64,000 nucleotides of DNA, from positions 18,636 to 82,635 of the forward strand of contig JAGXGK010000042.1 in assembly GCA_024636785.1 (NCBI GenBank), given 5' to 3'. The DNA is from Gammaproteobacteria bacterium. GTDB lineage: Bacteria > Pseudomonadota > Gammaproteobacteria > SZUA-229. The notes under the pieces were generated by a model, which worked only from the letters and a program-made list of their open reading frames with translations, searched no databases and was not told the DNA's origin. A program made the translations under genes and the position numbers. Shown piece after piece: positions 10,211 through 19,195 of the stretch (within the stretch, counting starts at the first letter, position 1; every line of letters begins with the position of its first letter).

Positions 10211-11713
10211 ATGTCCACCCGTTCATCAGTTAAAACACCAAAAAATCAGCAGGGCTTAGCGTTGCTGATTTTGATTGTTGTTATAGTTTTAGCGTTCGCC
10301 ACCTATTCATTTTCCGGGCTTTTTATTAATCAGATTAAAACCGATGAGAAAATGCAAACTCAGGCGGTATTGAAGAAGGCAAAAGCGGCACTTATTGCGT
10401 ATGCTGTATCAAATTGGGCAGTAGCAGGAGATTATGGGGATCTGGGTAAACTACCATGCCCTGATTATAATTCTTCGCTTCAAGAAGGAAAGCAGGATAG
10501 TAATTGTGGCAGCGCGTATGCAAACGGAATCGGGTATTTTCCATGGCGAACGGTTGGTATAGATGAACCCATGGATTCTAGCGGGTCCTGTCTTATCTAT
10601 GCCGTGTCCCCTGCATATAAACAGACTCCATTTGCCGCGTTAAATCCTGACAGTTATGGGCAGTTTCAGATAGTGGATGAAAATGGCAATATTGTAGTTG
10701 GCGATACAGCAGAAAGCCGTCCAGTTGCGGTCATTATTGCACCTGATAGTACGTTATCCGGACAATCTAGAAATATTCTTGCTGGAACTGCATGTGGCGG
10801 AGATTACAACAACCTTGCGGCATATCTTGATGACAATGGTACGATAAATAATGCAGCGATTGATACAGGTACAGAGAATGTGATTGATCAGCTTCTGCAA
10901 ATTTATGCTGGCACGAAATCCGTGACAAACCCGGTGAATGACAGGATTATAACTATCAGTTATGACGAGCTATGGAGTTCTCAACAAGCTGTGCTAACAG
11001 GTGCAGCGTTCGATGAAAAAATTGAAAGCCTAACAGAAGCAATTGCACTCTGTTTTGCAGCATATGGCGCAAATAATGGCGGACACTTACCCATGCCGGT
11101 ATTACCTGATTTGAGTGGTGGTGAATATCGAAGGGATGTTGATTACGATGATAGTAATGATTTCACATCTGGATACGCTGGTCGATTACCATATGATGTT
11201 AGTCGGGCTAATTTAGAATTAAGTAACGGAAATGATAGTTATGTTTTTAAGAATTCGTATTGTGATGGTATTGATTTAGTATCAACACCATTGATAATAG
11301 AAAATATAAATTTTTCTAATGACGCAGGCAGTGATAGTGGTGAATATTTTAACGTTTGGAGAAATTGGAAAGATCATTTTTTTTATATCATATCAAAAGC
11401 GCACAGACCTTCTAGTATCGCCGTGTCTGCATGCGGTGGTGATTGTGCAAAAGTAGGGGCTATAGATTACGCTGGAATAGTCTTTTTTGCTGGTCTTAAA
11501 CTAAATTCCCAGCAGCGGTACACATCTATATTTGATAGTGCACTGGCAGCTGATTTAGATGATGATAAGGATGATATTGAGAATTATCTAGAAGACAATA
11601 GAGCGAGTATTTTTCCGGATAATTTAGGCAATGGTGTATACGATACAGTAGGCGCAGGAAGCAATGATATTATGTTCTGCATTAAAACAGATATGAGTGT
11701 GGTGGCCTGCTAG
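10211..11713 (+). CDS. Large prepilin-like protein with atypical N-terminus
   Basis: KNQQGLALLILIVVIVLAFATYSF; lacks Phe+1/Glu+5; KLPCPDYN motif. Confidence 0.6.
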   Translation: MSTRSSVKTPKNQQGLALLILIVVIVLAFATYSFSGLFINQIKTDEKMQTQAVLKKAKAALIAYAVSNWAVAGDYGDLGKLPCPDYNSSLQEGKQDSNCGSAYANGIGYFPWRTVGIDEPMDSSGSCLIYAVSPAYKQTPFAALNPDSYGQFQIVDENGNIVVGDTAESRPVAVIIAPDSTLSGQSRNILAGTACGGDYNNLAAYLDDNGTINNAAIDTGTENVIDQLLQIYAGTKSVTNPVNDRIITISYDELWSSQQAVLTGAAFDEKIESLTEAIALCFAAYGANNGGHLPMPVLPDLSGGEYRRDVDYDDSNDFTSGYAGRLPYDVSRANLELSNGNDSYVFKNSYCDGIDLVSTPLIIENINFSNDAGSDSGEYFNVWRNWKDHFFYIISKAHRPSSIAVSACGGDCAKVGAIDYAGIVFFAGLKLNSQQRYTSIFDSALAADLDDDKDDIENYLEDNRASIFPDNLGNGVYDTVGAGSNDIMFCIKTDMSVVAC

Positions 11714-12489
11714 TGGTAATAAGAAAAAATATATCTGGCTTTACACTTATCGAATTGGCGATTGTGCTGGTTATTGTTGGTGTATTAATGGGAAGTTTTA
11801 TTGGGTCACTGGCATCAAGAATTGAAACCACTCAACGCAACAATGCTAAAAATCAGCTTGAAGATATCAAAATGGCAATTTTAGGATTCGCTGCAGCAGA
11901 GGGTAAGTTACCGTGTCCTGCAACAACTGTCAGCGCAGGTGGCGCGGATCCTGCCGATGGCGTATGTACATTGCAGCACGGGTTTGTGCCAGGTAGAACG
12001 CTTGGACTGGATGGTGCCTATAACATGGATAACTTATTAATTGATACATGGGGAAATCCAATTCGTTACAGTGTGACAACTGGTCCTGATTTTACTACGG
12101 CAGGCAATATGGCGGCGACAACCATGGCTGTTCTTGCTCCAAACTTGGTAGTTTGCAGCGAGGATAGTGCTGCTGCTGATAGCTGTTCAGCAGGACTTGA
12201 ATTGATTGACAACGCACCGTTCATTTTGTTGTCGCTGGGAAAAGACGGAAGTGCCTTTGTTTCAAACGTAGCACCAAATTCAGATCAGGGTGAGAATGCC
12301 GGTGAAGTAGCTGTTGCAGCCAATGCTGCAGGGGAAAATCTGGCCTATACCGTAGGTGGCAATCGAGTATTTGTCAGTAAGGAGTTTAGTGCTGTTGGCT
12401 CAACAGCAGGCCAGTTCGACGATTTGATAGTATGGGTCTCGCCCTATATTCTTTACAGCCGCATGATAGAAGCAGGCCAGTTGCCTTAA
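11713..12489 (+). CDS. Prepilin with type IV N-methylation motif
   Basis: GFTLIELAIVLVIVGVLMG; GKLPCP motif; GTG start overlapping previous stop. Confidence 0.8.
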   Translation: MVIRKNISGFTLIELAIVLVIVGVLMGSFIGSLASRIETTQRNNAKNQLEDIKMAILGFAAAEGKLPCPATTVSAGGADPADGVCTLQHGFVPGRTLGLDGAYNMDNLLIDTWGNPIRYSVTTGPDFTTAGNMAATTMAVLAPNLVVCSEDSAAADSCSAGLELIDNAPFILLSLGKDGSAFVSNVAPNSDQGENAGEVAVAANAAGENLAYTVGGNRVFVSKEFSAVGSTAGQFDDLIVWVSPYILYSRMIEAGQLP

Positions 12490-14171
12490 TTATTAACCAC
12501 CTGCTCCAACTTAAAACAAACACGCCCCTCGATATTTTCGTATAACTCCAACTCAATATTATGACGGCTGGCCTGTTGCCGGCATTGGTATAAGCCAATA
12601 CCAAAACCATCTTCTGAATCAAGCGGGGTGTTGAACAGCATGGCGGCGAGTTGTTCGGGCACGGCGTTGCCGGTATCGCAGACGGTGAGTCTTACGTTGT
12701 TGTTGCGACATTCCAGCTGCACGAATATTTCTATATCGGCTTGAAGGATGCGTTTGTGGCGGGCATTGTCCAGCAGGTTTTCAATGATGCTGTCGTAAAC
12801 ATCGACAGGTATAGAAAAATCACTTTCGATATTTTCGATGAAGTCGATATTGCGCCGGTTGTAGCGCACTTTCAGTTGATTCCACCAGCTGCTGATGCTC
12901 GATATTTTGGACTGTTCCTGTTTCGGGGTGGATAGTTTATCGAGAGTGGTTTTCAGCCGTTGCGTCAACAGCGGCAGTTGCTGCTGCAAAATAACCTGCA
13001 CGTCTTCAAGATTGGTGTCTTTATCCAGCGCGATCAGAGTCATGGTTTGCGTGGATTGCAAAATGTTTTTAACGTCGTGTGTGAGTTTGGAGCCGGTTTC
13101 ATAAATAGCACGAAGGTGTGCCTGTTTGATCAGTTGCTGCTCCTGTATTTTGGCTCTGTAATAAAAGCTCAGCACGTTTAACAATAGTCTGGTGTGCAGT
13201 AACAGAGCGGGACCAATGGGACTGTAGGCGTATAGCGTTATATTTAAGCCATCGTCGACAAATTTTGCAGTGTGAGCGCTTTTTATGCCGGAGAGATGTT
13301 CCTGATTATGATTCTGCCAATGTACCCCGCAAACCCAGTCATAGGCGTACAGGTGTTGAATGCTGGTATGAAGAAACTGTTCAGGCTGGATGTTAGTGTT
13401 GGCTTCGACGGCGGAGAGTCTGGAGATCCACTGTTCAAAGGGGCCACCGATATTGAGCAGGTATCGTTCCCATATTTGCGCGATGCCGGAAAAGCCGGCG
13501 CGTGGTGTCCACAATACAGCTGTCGCGAGTAGAAACAGAGCGGCAATTAAAATTGTAATCACCAGCGAATGTAAATAAGGCGTTGTTGATGAAAATGTAA
13601 CAAGTACGCTACCCATGCATAAAAACAGGGTCAGTATGACAATGAAAAAGCCACGAATGAAGTCGATGTGCGCAGCGTGGGCGCTTCTTGAAGGAATAAA
13701 GACAAGCAGCAGTGGCAGGCCCAGCAAAATAAACTGAACGATTATTTGGTCACCCGCAGGAATCCCGGTTAATTCAAACAGGGTAGGATTGATGATAAGC
13801 ACCAGCTCAAGAAAGAGGGTGATGACTGCCAGGCCATAAGTGGCCCGGCCGATGCCGCGCGCGAAGATGCGACCTGTGAGCAGGCTGAGCAGCAACAGCA
13901 TCCAGAATGCGCTGATCCAGAAATTGAACCATAGGATGAAGACCAGTATGAAACCGGACAGCAGAGCCAGATTAATCCAGCTAAAGTTGTAATCACGACT
14001 TAAGATGGGCTGCCATAACAAAAACAGCCCGAAATGGGTCAGCAGGAAGCTGTAGGCAATCTTGTTGTCCGGCCCAAGAAAAACAGCCATTAATAGACTG
14101 AACAGCATCAGCCCGAGTAACTGATGCTCGAAGTTGAAAAAACGCCGGATGGATAGCAAAGGTAGAGTCAT
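12486..14171 (-). CDS. Membrane sensor histidine kinase (PilS/PrsK-like layout)
   Basis: Multi-TM N-terminus; H-box LTHDVKNILQ; N-box ENLLDNARH; G-box VCDTGNAVP...GFGIGLYQCRQ. Confidence 0.8.
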   Translation of the reverse strand: MTLPLLSIRRFFNFEHQLLGLMLFSLLMAVFLGPDNKIAYSFLLTHFGLFLLWQPILSRDYNFSWINLALLSGFILVFILWFNFWISAFWMLLLLSLLTGRIFARGIGRATYGLAVITLFLELVLIINPTLFELTGIPAGDQIIVQFILLGLPLLLVFIPSRSAHAAHIDFIRGFFIVILTLFLCMGSVLVTFSSTTPYLHSLVITILIAALFLLATAVLWTPRAGFSGIAQIWERYLLNIGGPFEQWISRLSAVEANTNIQPEQFLHTSIQHLYAYDWVCGVHWQNHNQEHLSGIKSAHTAKFVDDGLNITLYAYSPIGPALLLHTRLLLNVLSFYYRAKIQEQQLIKQAHLRAIYETGSKLTHDVKNILQSTQTMTLIALDKDTNLEDVQVILQQQLPLLTQRLKTTLDKLSTPKQEQSKISSISSWWNQLKVRYNRRNIDFIENIESDFSIPVDVYDSIIENLLDNARHKRILQADIEIFVQLECRNNNVRLTVCDTGNAVPEQLAAMLFNTPLDSEDGFGIGLYQCRQQASRHNIELELYENIEGRVCFKLEQVVNN

Positions 14172-14218
14172 TTGCCTACAATTGCCTATTAATAAGTTTC
14201 ATCAGGTAAATCGGTTCC

Positions 14219-14989
14219 ATGGTTTCTCAAATGCTAACAATATCGAAATTTACCATAATTGAATCGATGCGTAATCGATTGTTGTGGTTATCTCTGCTGA
14301 TGATGATTATAGGCTTTGTGCTGGTTGAGTTTGTCGGTGATTTAGCCATCACCGAGCATCGTGCCACGCAGCTGTCGGTGCTGGCGGTGTTTCTGCGCCT
14401 GAGCGCGGTGTTGCTGGTAGCGCTGTTTGTCGTCTCCAGCAGTTTGCGCGAGCTTCAGGACAAGACACTGGAAATAATCCTGGCCATGGCCATCACCCGC
14501 AGCACTTACTATCTGGGGAAATTACTCGGTTACCTTGCCCTCTCGGTGCTCATGGCGATCGCTTATGCCGTGTTGCTGCTGATTTACGCGCCGTTTGAGC
14601 AAGTTCTGATCTGGGCACTGTCGCTGGCATTCGAGCTGTCGCTGGTGGTAGCGCTGGCGCTGGTGATGATGTTTACCTTTAAACAAACACCGGCAGCTTT
14701 AACCGGCGTATTCATCGTTTATTTGGCCGCCCGCATCATGGCGGCGCTGTCACTGATGGCGCAGCACCCCATCGTCAGGGATGATAGCATCGGACAGAAG
14801 TTTATGAATGTTTTTATCGAAATGATGACCTGGATACTGCCTGACCTGAGCCGCTTCACACAAACCGAATGGCTGGTTTACGCCACCGCTGACTGGCAAC
14901 AACTATGGCCGATACTGATTCAAAGCCTGATCTATCTCAGTTTGTTATCAGCAATCGCGCTGTTTGATTTCTACCGGAAAAACTTTTAA
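14219..14989 (+). CDS. ABC-2 type permease (PilI-like candidate)
   Basis: About six TM segments; SSLRELQDKTLEIILAMAITRSTYYLGKLLGY typical of ABC-2 permeases. Confidence 0.7.
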   Translation: MVSQMLTISKFTIIESMRNRLLWLSLLMMIIGFVLVEFVGDLAITEHRATQLSVLAVFLRLSAVLLVALFVVSSSLRELQDKTLEIILAMAITRSTYYLGKLLGYLALSVLMAIAYAVLLLIYAPFEQVLIWALSLAFELSLVVALALVMMFTFKQTPAALTGVFIVYLAARIMAALSLMAQHPIVRDDSIGQKFMNVFIEMMTWILPDLSRFTQTEWLVYATADWQQLWPILIQSLIYLSLLSAIALFDFYRKNF

Positions 14990-15720
14990 TGCCGGCGATT
15001 TTTTTCGACAAAGAACGGCCGGTATGGCATGTGCCCAAAACGGTTCAGCTGCTTCTGGTGCTGGCGCTGGCGTTGCAACTGGTCTGGCATTGTCAGCAGC
15101 AAACCGACGTAGCACAGGCTGAAGACCTGCCCGCGCCCATGTCAGTGAGCGCCTACACGCTGGTTTCGCTGAATGAGCCCATCGCCATCTCAAAGCTGCT
15201 TAATTTATGGCTACAGTCATTCGATAACCAGCCCGGAATAAGTCTCTCCTTCCATCAGCTCGATTACCTGCGCATTACCCGCTGGCTGGACACCATCATG
15301 GCACTCGACCCCGAAGGGCGCTACCCGATGCTGGTCGCCGCCAGAGTCTATGGCAGCGTCACCGACCCGGCGCGCCAACGCATCATGATGGATTACATCT
15401 ACAACAAGTTTAACGAAGACCCGAACCGGCACTGGCGCTGGCTGGCCCATGCCGCCATAATCACTAAACACAATCTAAAAGATATGCCGCTAGCGTTAAA
15501 ATACGCCCGCGCACTGGCGGAAAAAGCCACCGGCGAACAGGTTCCCTATTGGGCGCGTGACATGCACTTCATACTGTTGGAAGACATGGGCGAAATCGAA
15601 GCCGCCAAAGTTCTGGTGGGCGCATTACTGGAAAGCGGCGAAATAACCGATCCTTATGAACTGCGCTTCCTGAGCGAAAAAATCCGCGAATTAGAAGAAA
15701 AATCGACAGAAGGAGAGTAG
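14989..15720 (+). CDS. Membrane-anchored hypothetical protein (PilG-like candidate)
   Basis: Single N-terminal TM, helical soluble region; start overlaps permease stop. Confidence 0.55.
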   Translation: MPAIFFDKERPVWHVPKTVQLLLVLALALQLVWHCQQQTDVAQAEDLPAPMSVSAYTLVSLNEPIAISKLLNLWLQSFDNQPGISLSFHQLDYLRITRWLDTIMALDPEGRYPMLVAARVYGSVTDPARQRIMMDYIYNKFNEDPNRHWRWLAHAAIITKHNLKDMPLALKYARALAEKATGEQVPYWARDMHFILLEDMGEIEAAKVLVGALLESGEITDPYELRFLSEKIRELEEKSTEGE

Positions 15721-15722
15721 AG

Positions 15723-15740
15723 CTGTCGAGATCTCGACAG
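15723..15740. promoter_or_regulatory. Perfect 18-bp palindrome CTGTCGAGATCTCGACAG upstream of pilin promoter
   Basis: Exact self-complementarity read from sequence. Confidence 0.5.
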
Positions 15741-15801
15741 AAAGAATAAGTTTTAACAGAATAATAATAAAAAATCCCCATTGCAGCGGTATTTTTATAG
15801 A

Positions 15802-15817
15802 TGGCCTGTTAATTGCA
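15802..15817 (+). promoter_or_regulatory. Candidate sigma54 promoter TGGCCTGTTAATTGCA
   Basis: GG-N10-GC; compare consensus TGGCACG-N4-TTGCA; about 60 bp before pilin ATG. Confidence 0.65.
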
Positions 15818-15876
15818 ATATAATCAGCTATAAATATAAAATAAGATCAATGCATAACAAAATTGAGAGAAATAGT

Positions 15877-16608
15877 ATGAGCATGCACCAACAAATGAGA
15901 AAACAGCTAGGCCGTCAACAGAAGGGTTTTACCCTGATTGAAATCGCAATTGTATTAGTAATTATCGGCCTGCTACTGGGTGGCGTGCTCAAAGGTCAGG
16001 AATTGATTAATACTGCACGTGTTCGCTCGCTTAATAACAGCGTTGATGGCATTACCGCAGCCTGGTTCAGTTTTCAGGATCGTTATCGTGCGTTTCCGGG
16101 TGATTATTTAACGGCAAGAGCAGCTGTGAATTTGCCGGGTGTGACGGCAGGTGGTGATGGTAATGGTCAAGTCGTCACAGCTGCAGAGCGTGGACTTGCA
16201 TGGGTGCATTTACAGGCAGCAGGTTATATAACCGGCGGTTATACTGATAATACTGCCAGCATCGCAGATGCCGCTTTATATGTATGCACCACAGTGCTAT
16301 GTCCAGATAACGGATTCGGATCCGGTATGGTTATAAGTCACGGAAGTGTACAGATAAGTTCAGTTGCAGCGACAGCGGCAGCGCATGAATTGATTACTGG
16401 CCAGGGTGTTCCGGTTGACGTGCTTGCCGAGCTCGACCGTAAAGTAGATGACGGAATTGCTGGAGCTGGATTAATGCAAATAGGGTTGGGTGGCACCACC
16501 TGGACGCCAGCAATGGCTGCAGCTTGTATTAACACTGTTGCTACTGTCGATGAGTATCAGTTGAAAACACCCAGTGACAATTGTGCAGCGGTATTCAGAA
16601 ATTTTTAA
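15877..16608 (+). CDS. Type IV prepilin
   Basis: RQQKGFTLIEIAIVLVIIGLLLGGVLKGQELI; start revised from 15781. Confidence 0.85.
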   Translation: MSMHQQMRKQLGRQQKGFTLIEIAIVLVIIGLLLGGVLKGQELINTARVRSLNNSVDGITAAWFSFQDRYRAFPGDYLTARAAVNLPGVTAGGDGNGQVVTAAERGLAWVHLQAAGYITGGYTDNTASIADAALYVCTTVLCPDNGFGSGMVISHGSVQISSVAATAAAHELITGQGVPVDVLAELDRKVDDGIAGAGLMQIGLGGTTWTPAMAAACINTVATVDEYQLKTPSDNCAAVFRNF

Positions 16609-16635
16609 TTGCATTGCGACGACGTGATATAAAAA

Positions 16636-16660
16636 GAGCCCGGTATGCGGGCTTTTTTTT
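16636..16660 (+). terminator. Rho-independent terminator after prepilin
   Basis: AGCCCggtatgcGGGCT followed by T-run. Confidence 0.75.
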
Positions 16661-16704
16661 GCCCTGCTTTTAATGAAACCTGTAAACTAAAGTTCAGCAT
16701 AATC

Positions 16705-17445
16705 ATGAAAGTTATTGAGTGTAATAATCTGCTTAAATCCTACGGTGCCAAAAAAGTGCTCGATGGCATTAACCTGTCGGTAAATCGGGGTGAATTTTTC
16801 GGGCTGGTGGGTATGAACGGCAGCGGCAAATCCACCATGATTAAAGCCATGCTCGATCTGGTGGCGGTTGATGGCGGCGAGATAAAACTATTTGGTGAGC
16901 CGCATCGTCAGGTAACGGCAAGAAAAAAACTGGCCTATCTGCCCGACCGCTTCTCGCCACCGCCACACCTTAAGGGCAAAGACTTCATCTGCTACATGCT
17001 TGAGCTTCAGGGTCAGAAGTGCGATGAAGCCGGCATCAATAAAATGCTCGACGCACTGGAGCTGGACAAAGCCGCAATGCAGTCATCGGTAGGCAAACTC
17101 TCCAAAGGCATGACACAAAAACTAGGCCTCGCGGTCTGTCTGCTGAGTGATAAAAAACTACTCATACTCGACGAACCCATGAGCGGACTGGACCCCAAAG
17201 CCAGAGTGCTGTTTAAACAAGAATTGCACAGTAAAAAACGAAATGATCCGGAAGACCCCGGCCTCACCGTTTTTTTCAGCTCACACGTTCTGGCCGACGT
17301 CGACGAACTCGCCGACCGCATAGCCGTACTGCATAACAGCAAACTGATGTATGTCGGCAGCACTGCAGGTTTTAAAAAAGAGTATGCAGCAGAAACGCTG
17401 GAAGAAGCCTATATGCAGTGTATTGAAGGCATAGTTGGCAGTTAA
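16705..17445 (+). CDS. ABC transporter ATPase (PilH-like candidate)
   Basis: Walker A GMNGSGKST, signature LSKGMTQK, Walker B LLILDEP. Confidence 0.85.
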   Translation: MKVIECNNLLKSYGAKKVLDGINLSVNRGEFFGLVGMNGSGKSTMIKAMLDLVAVDGGEIKLFGEPHRQVTARKKLAYLPDRFSPPPHLKGKDFICYMLELQGQKCDEAGINKMLDALELDKAAMQSSVGKLSKGMTQKLGLAVCLLSDKKLLILDEPMSGLDPKARVLFKQELHSKKRNDPEDPGLTVFFSSHVLADVDELADRIAVLHNSKLMYVGSTAGFKKEYAAETLEEAYMQCIEGIVGS

Positions 17446-17459
17446 AAGCTAAACAAGGA

Positions 17460-17620
17460 GTCCGCGAAAAACGCACTAAAATGCCGGGAGCATTTTGAAC
17501 GCACGCAGTGCGGCCCGGAGGGTAAAGCGCAGGATTGCGCGTAATCAAGAACGCGAAAAAACCATTTAATTCATACGCTCTGCTTTTGACTTTTTCGCGT
17601 CCTTCGCGTTTTTCGCGGAC
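17460..17620. repeat. Dispersed intergenic repeat with 15-bp perfect inverted arms carrying an inner three-hairpin element (copy A)
   Basis: GTCCGCGAAAAACGC at 17460-17474 and its reverse complement at 17606-17620. Confidence 0.7.
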
Positions 17621-17681
17621 AAAGCTCTTGTTCTTGTCTGTGTTCATCTGTGGACTAAATGTTTTAATCGTCTACCGCCAG

Positions 17682-18308
17682 TTATTTTATAGCTGCAGCA
17701 TCAGCAACCGTGGAAGACAGCCAGCGAGTCAGATCCTGAGCTAATTTTGTAGTAGCGGAATTGAGCGCCTCGACGCCTCCTCTGGCATTCTGCGTGCGGG
17801 CGTCAAAGCGTTGTTGAAATGTCCTGGTGGCGACCACCTGGCTGCTGTCTAAGTCTACAAGATAAAACTCTATGCTTACTCGGCCCTCGGAGGTGTCATC
17901 AGAATTTATATGATGATAGAACTCAAGCAGATTGCTCTCCAGTAATAAATCGGCACGGGCGCTGGAGTGTGAAGGTAGAACCGACCTGAACGTCGCACTT
18001 TTACCAATGCATGTGACGAAAGCAAAGCTAAGCATATTGTTGGGCGTGTCGCTCCAGCTACTGTATGCATAGGGGAGTAGCATCAATTCATTTTGCCGAT
18101 AAAGCAGGTTCCTGCTCATAATCGCGGATGTGCTTTTGGGCTTTGAGATTTTCAGCACTTTTGAGGGCAAGGGTTCTGAGGGTAAAGGCGTGAATGCTTC
18201 ACAAGAAGGCTGGAGCATATATAGATCATCAGGAGGGACGGCTTTGCTGGCGCAACCTGAAACTATAGTAACGCTGATGAACAGCAACAATGTATATAGC
18301 TTATTCAT
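17682..18308 (-). CDS. MCE-associated auxiliary lipoprotein (PqiC/ABC-type auxiliary lipoprotein family)
   Basis: Lipobox TIVSGCAS; downstream of MlaD-type gene. Confidence 0.7.
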   Translation of the reverse strand: MNKLYTLLLFISVTIVSGCASKAVPPDDLYMLQPSCEAFTPLPSEPLPSKVLKISKPKSTSAIMSRNLLYRQNELMLLPYAYSSWSDTPNNMLSFAFVTCIGKSATFRSVLPSHSSARADLLLESNLLEFYHHINSDDTSEGRVSIEFYLVDLDSSQVVATRTFQQRFDARTQNARGGVEALNSATTKLAQDLTRWLSSTVADAAAIK

Positions 18309-19194
18309 ATTCGGTAGCTTCTCCGGGGCCGGGTCGTGGCGATGTTTGTTTAAAAAGAAGATCTCGCGGGCTTTTCTGAATATCCGAAAGCGTCATTTCC
18401 AGCTGTGCCGATAACGCGTACAGCCTGTCTAACAATGCATCCGCCTGTTCAAGAGTTGGTGCGGCCATAGCTTTGAGATTATAGTCGCCCCGTTGCAGAC
18501 TATTATTAAATGCTTGTGCCGCCTGGCTGATTTCATCTGCGGCGTCAGCGGTTTTGTCCAGTGAGATAATGGCCTTTTCTTCCATGATAATACCGTTAGC
18601 CAACAACGTTTCAAGCTCACCTTCATAGCTTTTTATAGAGGCGGTGATATCTACGGCGTTCTCTATCAAGGCATTGTAATTGGACAGATTTTCATTGCTT
18701 AATAATGTGTTGATGCGATTAAGTGCTTCCAGTAGATTCAGGGCAATGTCCGGCAGCGAATCATTGAGCTTGCCGAATGTAGAAGGGGATGATTCAATTG
18801 TGGGGATCTCTCCAGCCTGTGATGTCAGGCGCGGTGAGGCTTTGCTGCCACCCTCTAATTCAATAAATGCCAACCCGGTTAAACCGTGAAATTTAAGAAC
18901 GGCAACACTGTCTGTTTTAACAGGCGCTTCTTTTTTTACCTTTAACAGCAATGCTATCTCCTCATTATTTTTAGGATTTATTCGTATTGACTCTACTATG
19001 CCTATATGGACACCCCGGTACTTTACCGAAGCGCTACGACTCAGGCCGGCAACGGATTCCTCGAAATATACCTTGTAGAAAACATCATCATCCATGGATC
19101 TTAAATCTTCCAGCCAGAATATAAAGCCCACAAGACCTATAACAAATATAATGACAAAACTCCCGACGAGGAGATTATTAGCTTTGCTTTCCAT
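18301..19194 (-). CDS. MlaD/MCE-domain substrate-binding protein
   Basis: LVGSFVIIFVIGLVGFIFWL TM then MCE domain (VYFEESVAGLSRSASVKYRGVHIGIVESI). Confidence 0.85.
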   Translation of the reverse strand: MESKANNLLVGSFVIIFVIGLVGFIFWLEDLRSMDDDVFYKVYFEESVAGLSRSASVKYRGVHIGIVESIRINPKNNEEIALLLKVKKEAPVKTDSVAVLKFHGLTGLAFIELEGGSKASPRLTSQAGEIPTIESSPSTFGKLNDSLPDIALNLLEALNRINTLLSNENLSNYNALIENAVDITASIKSYEGELETLLANGIIMEEKAIISLDKTADAADEISQAAQAFNNSLQRGDYNLKAMAAPTLEQADALLDRLYALSAQLEMTLSDIQKSPRDLLFKQTSPRPGPGEATEYE

Positions 19195-19195
19195 G

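Noticed and set aside
17535-17744. ORF through the 17.5-kb intergenic repeat
   Set aside because: Arises from dispersed repeat sequence; no protein-like signal.
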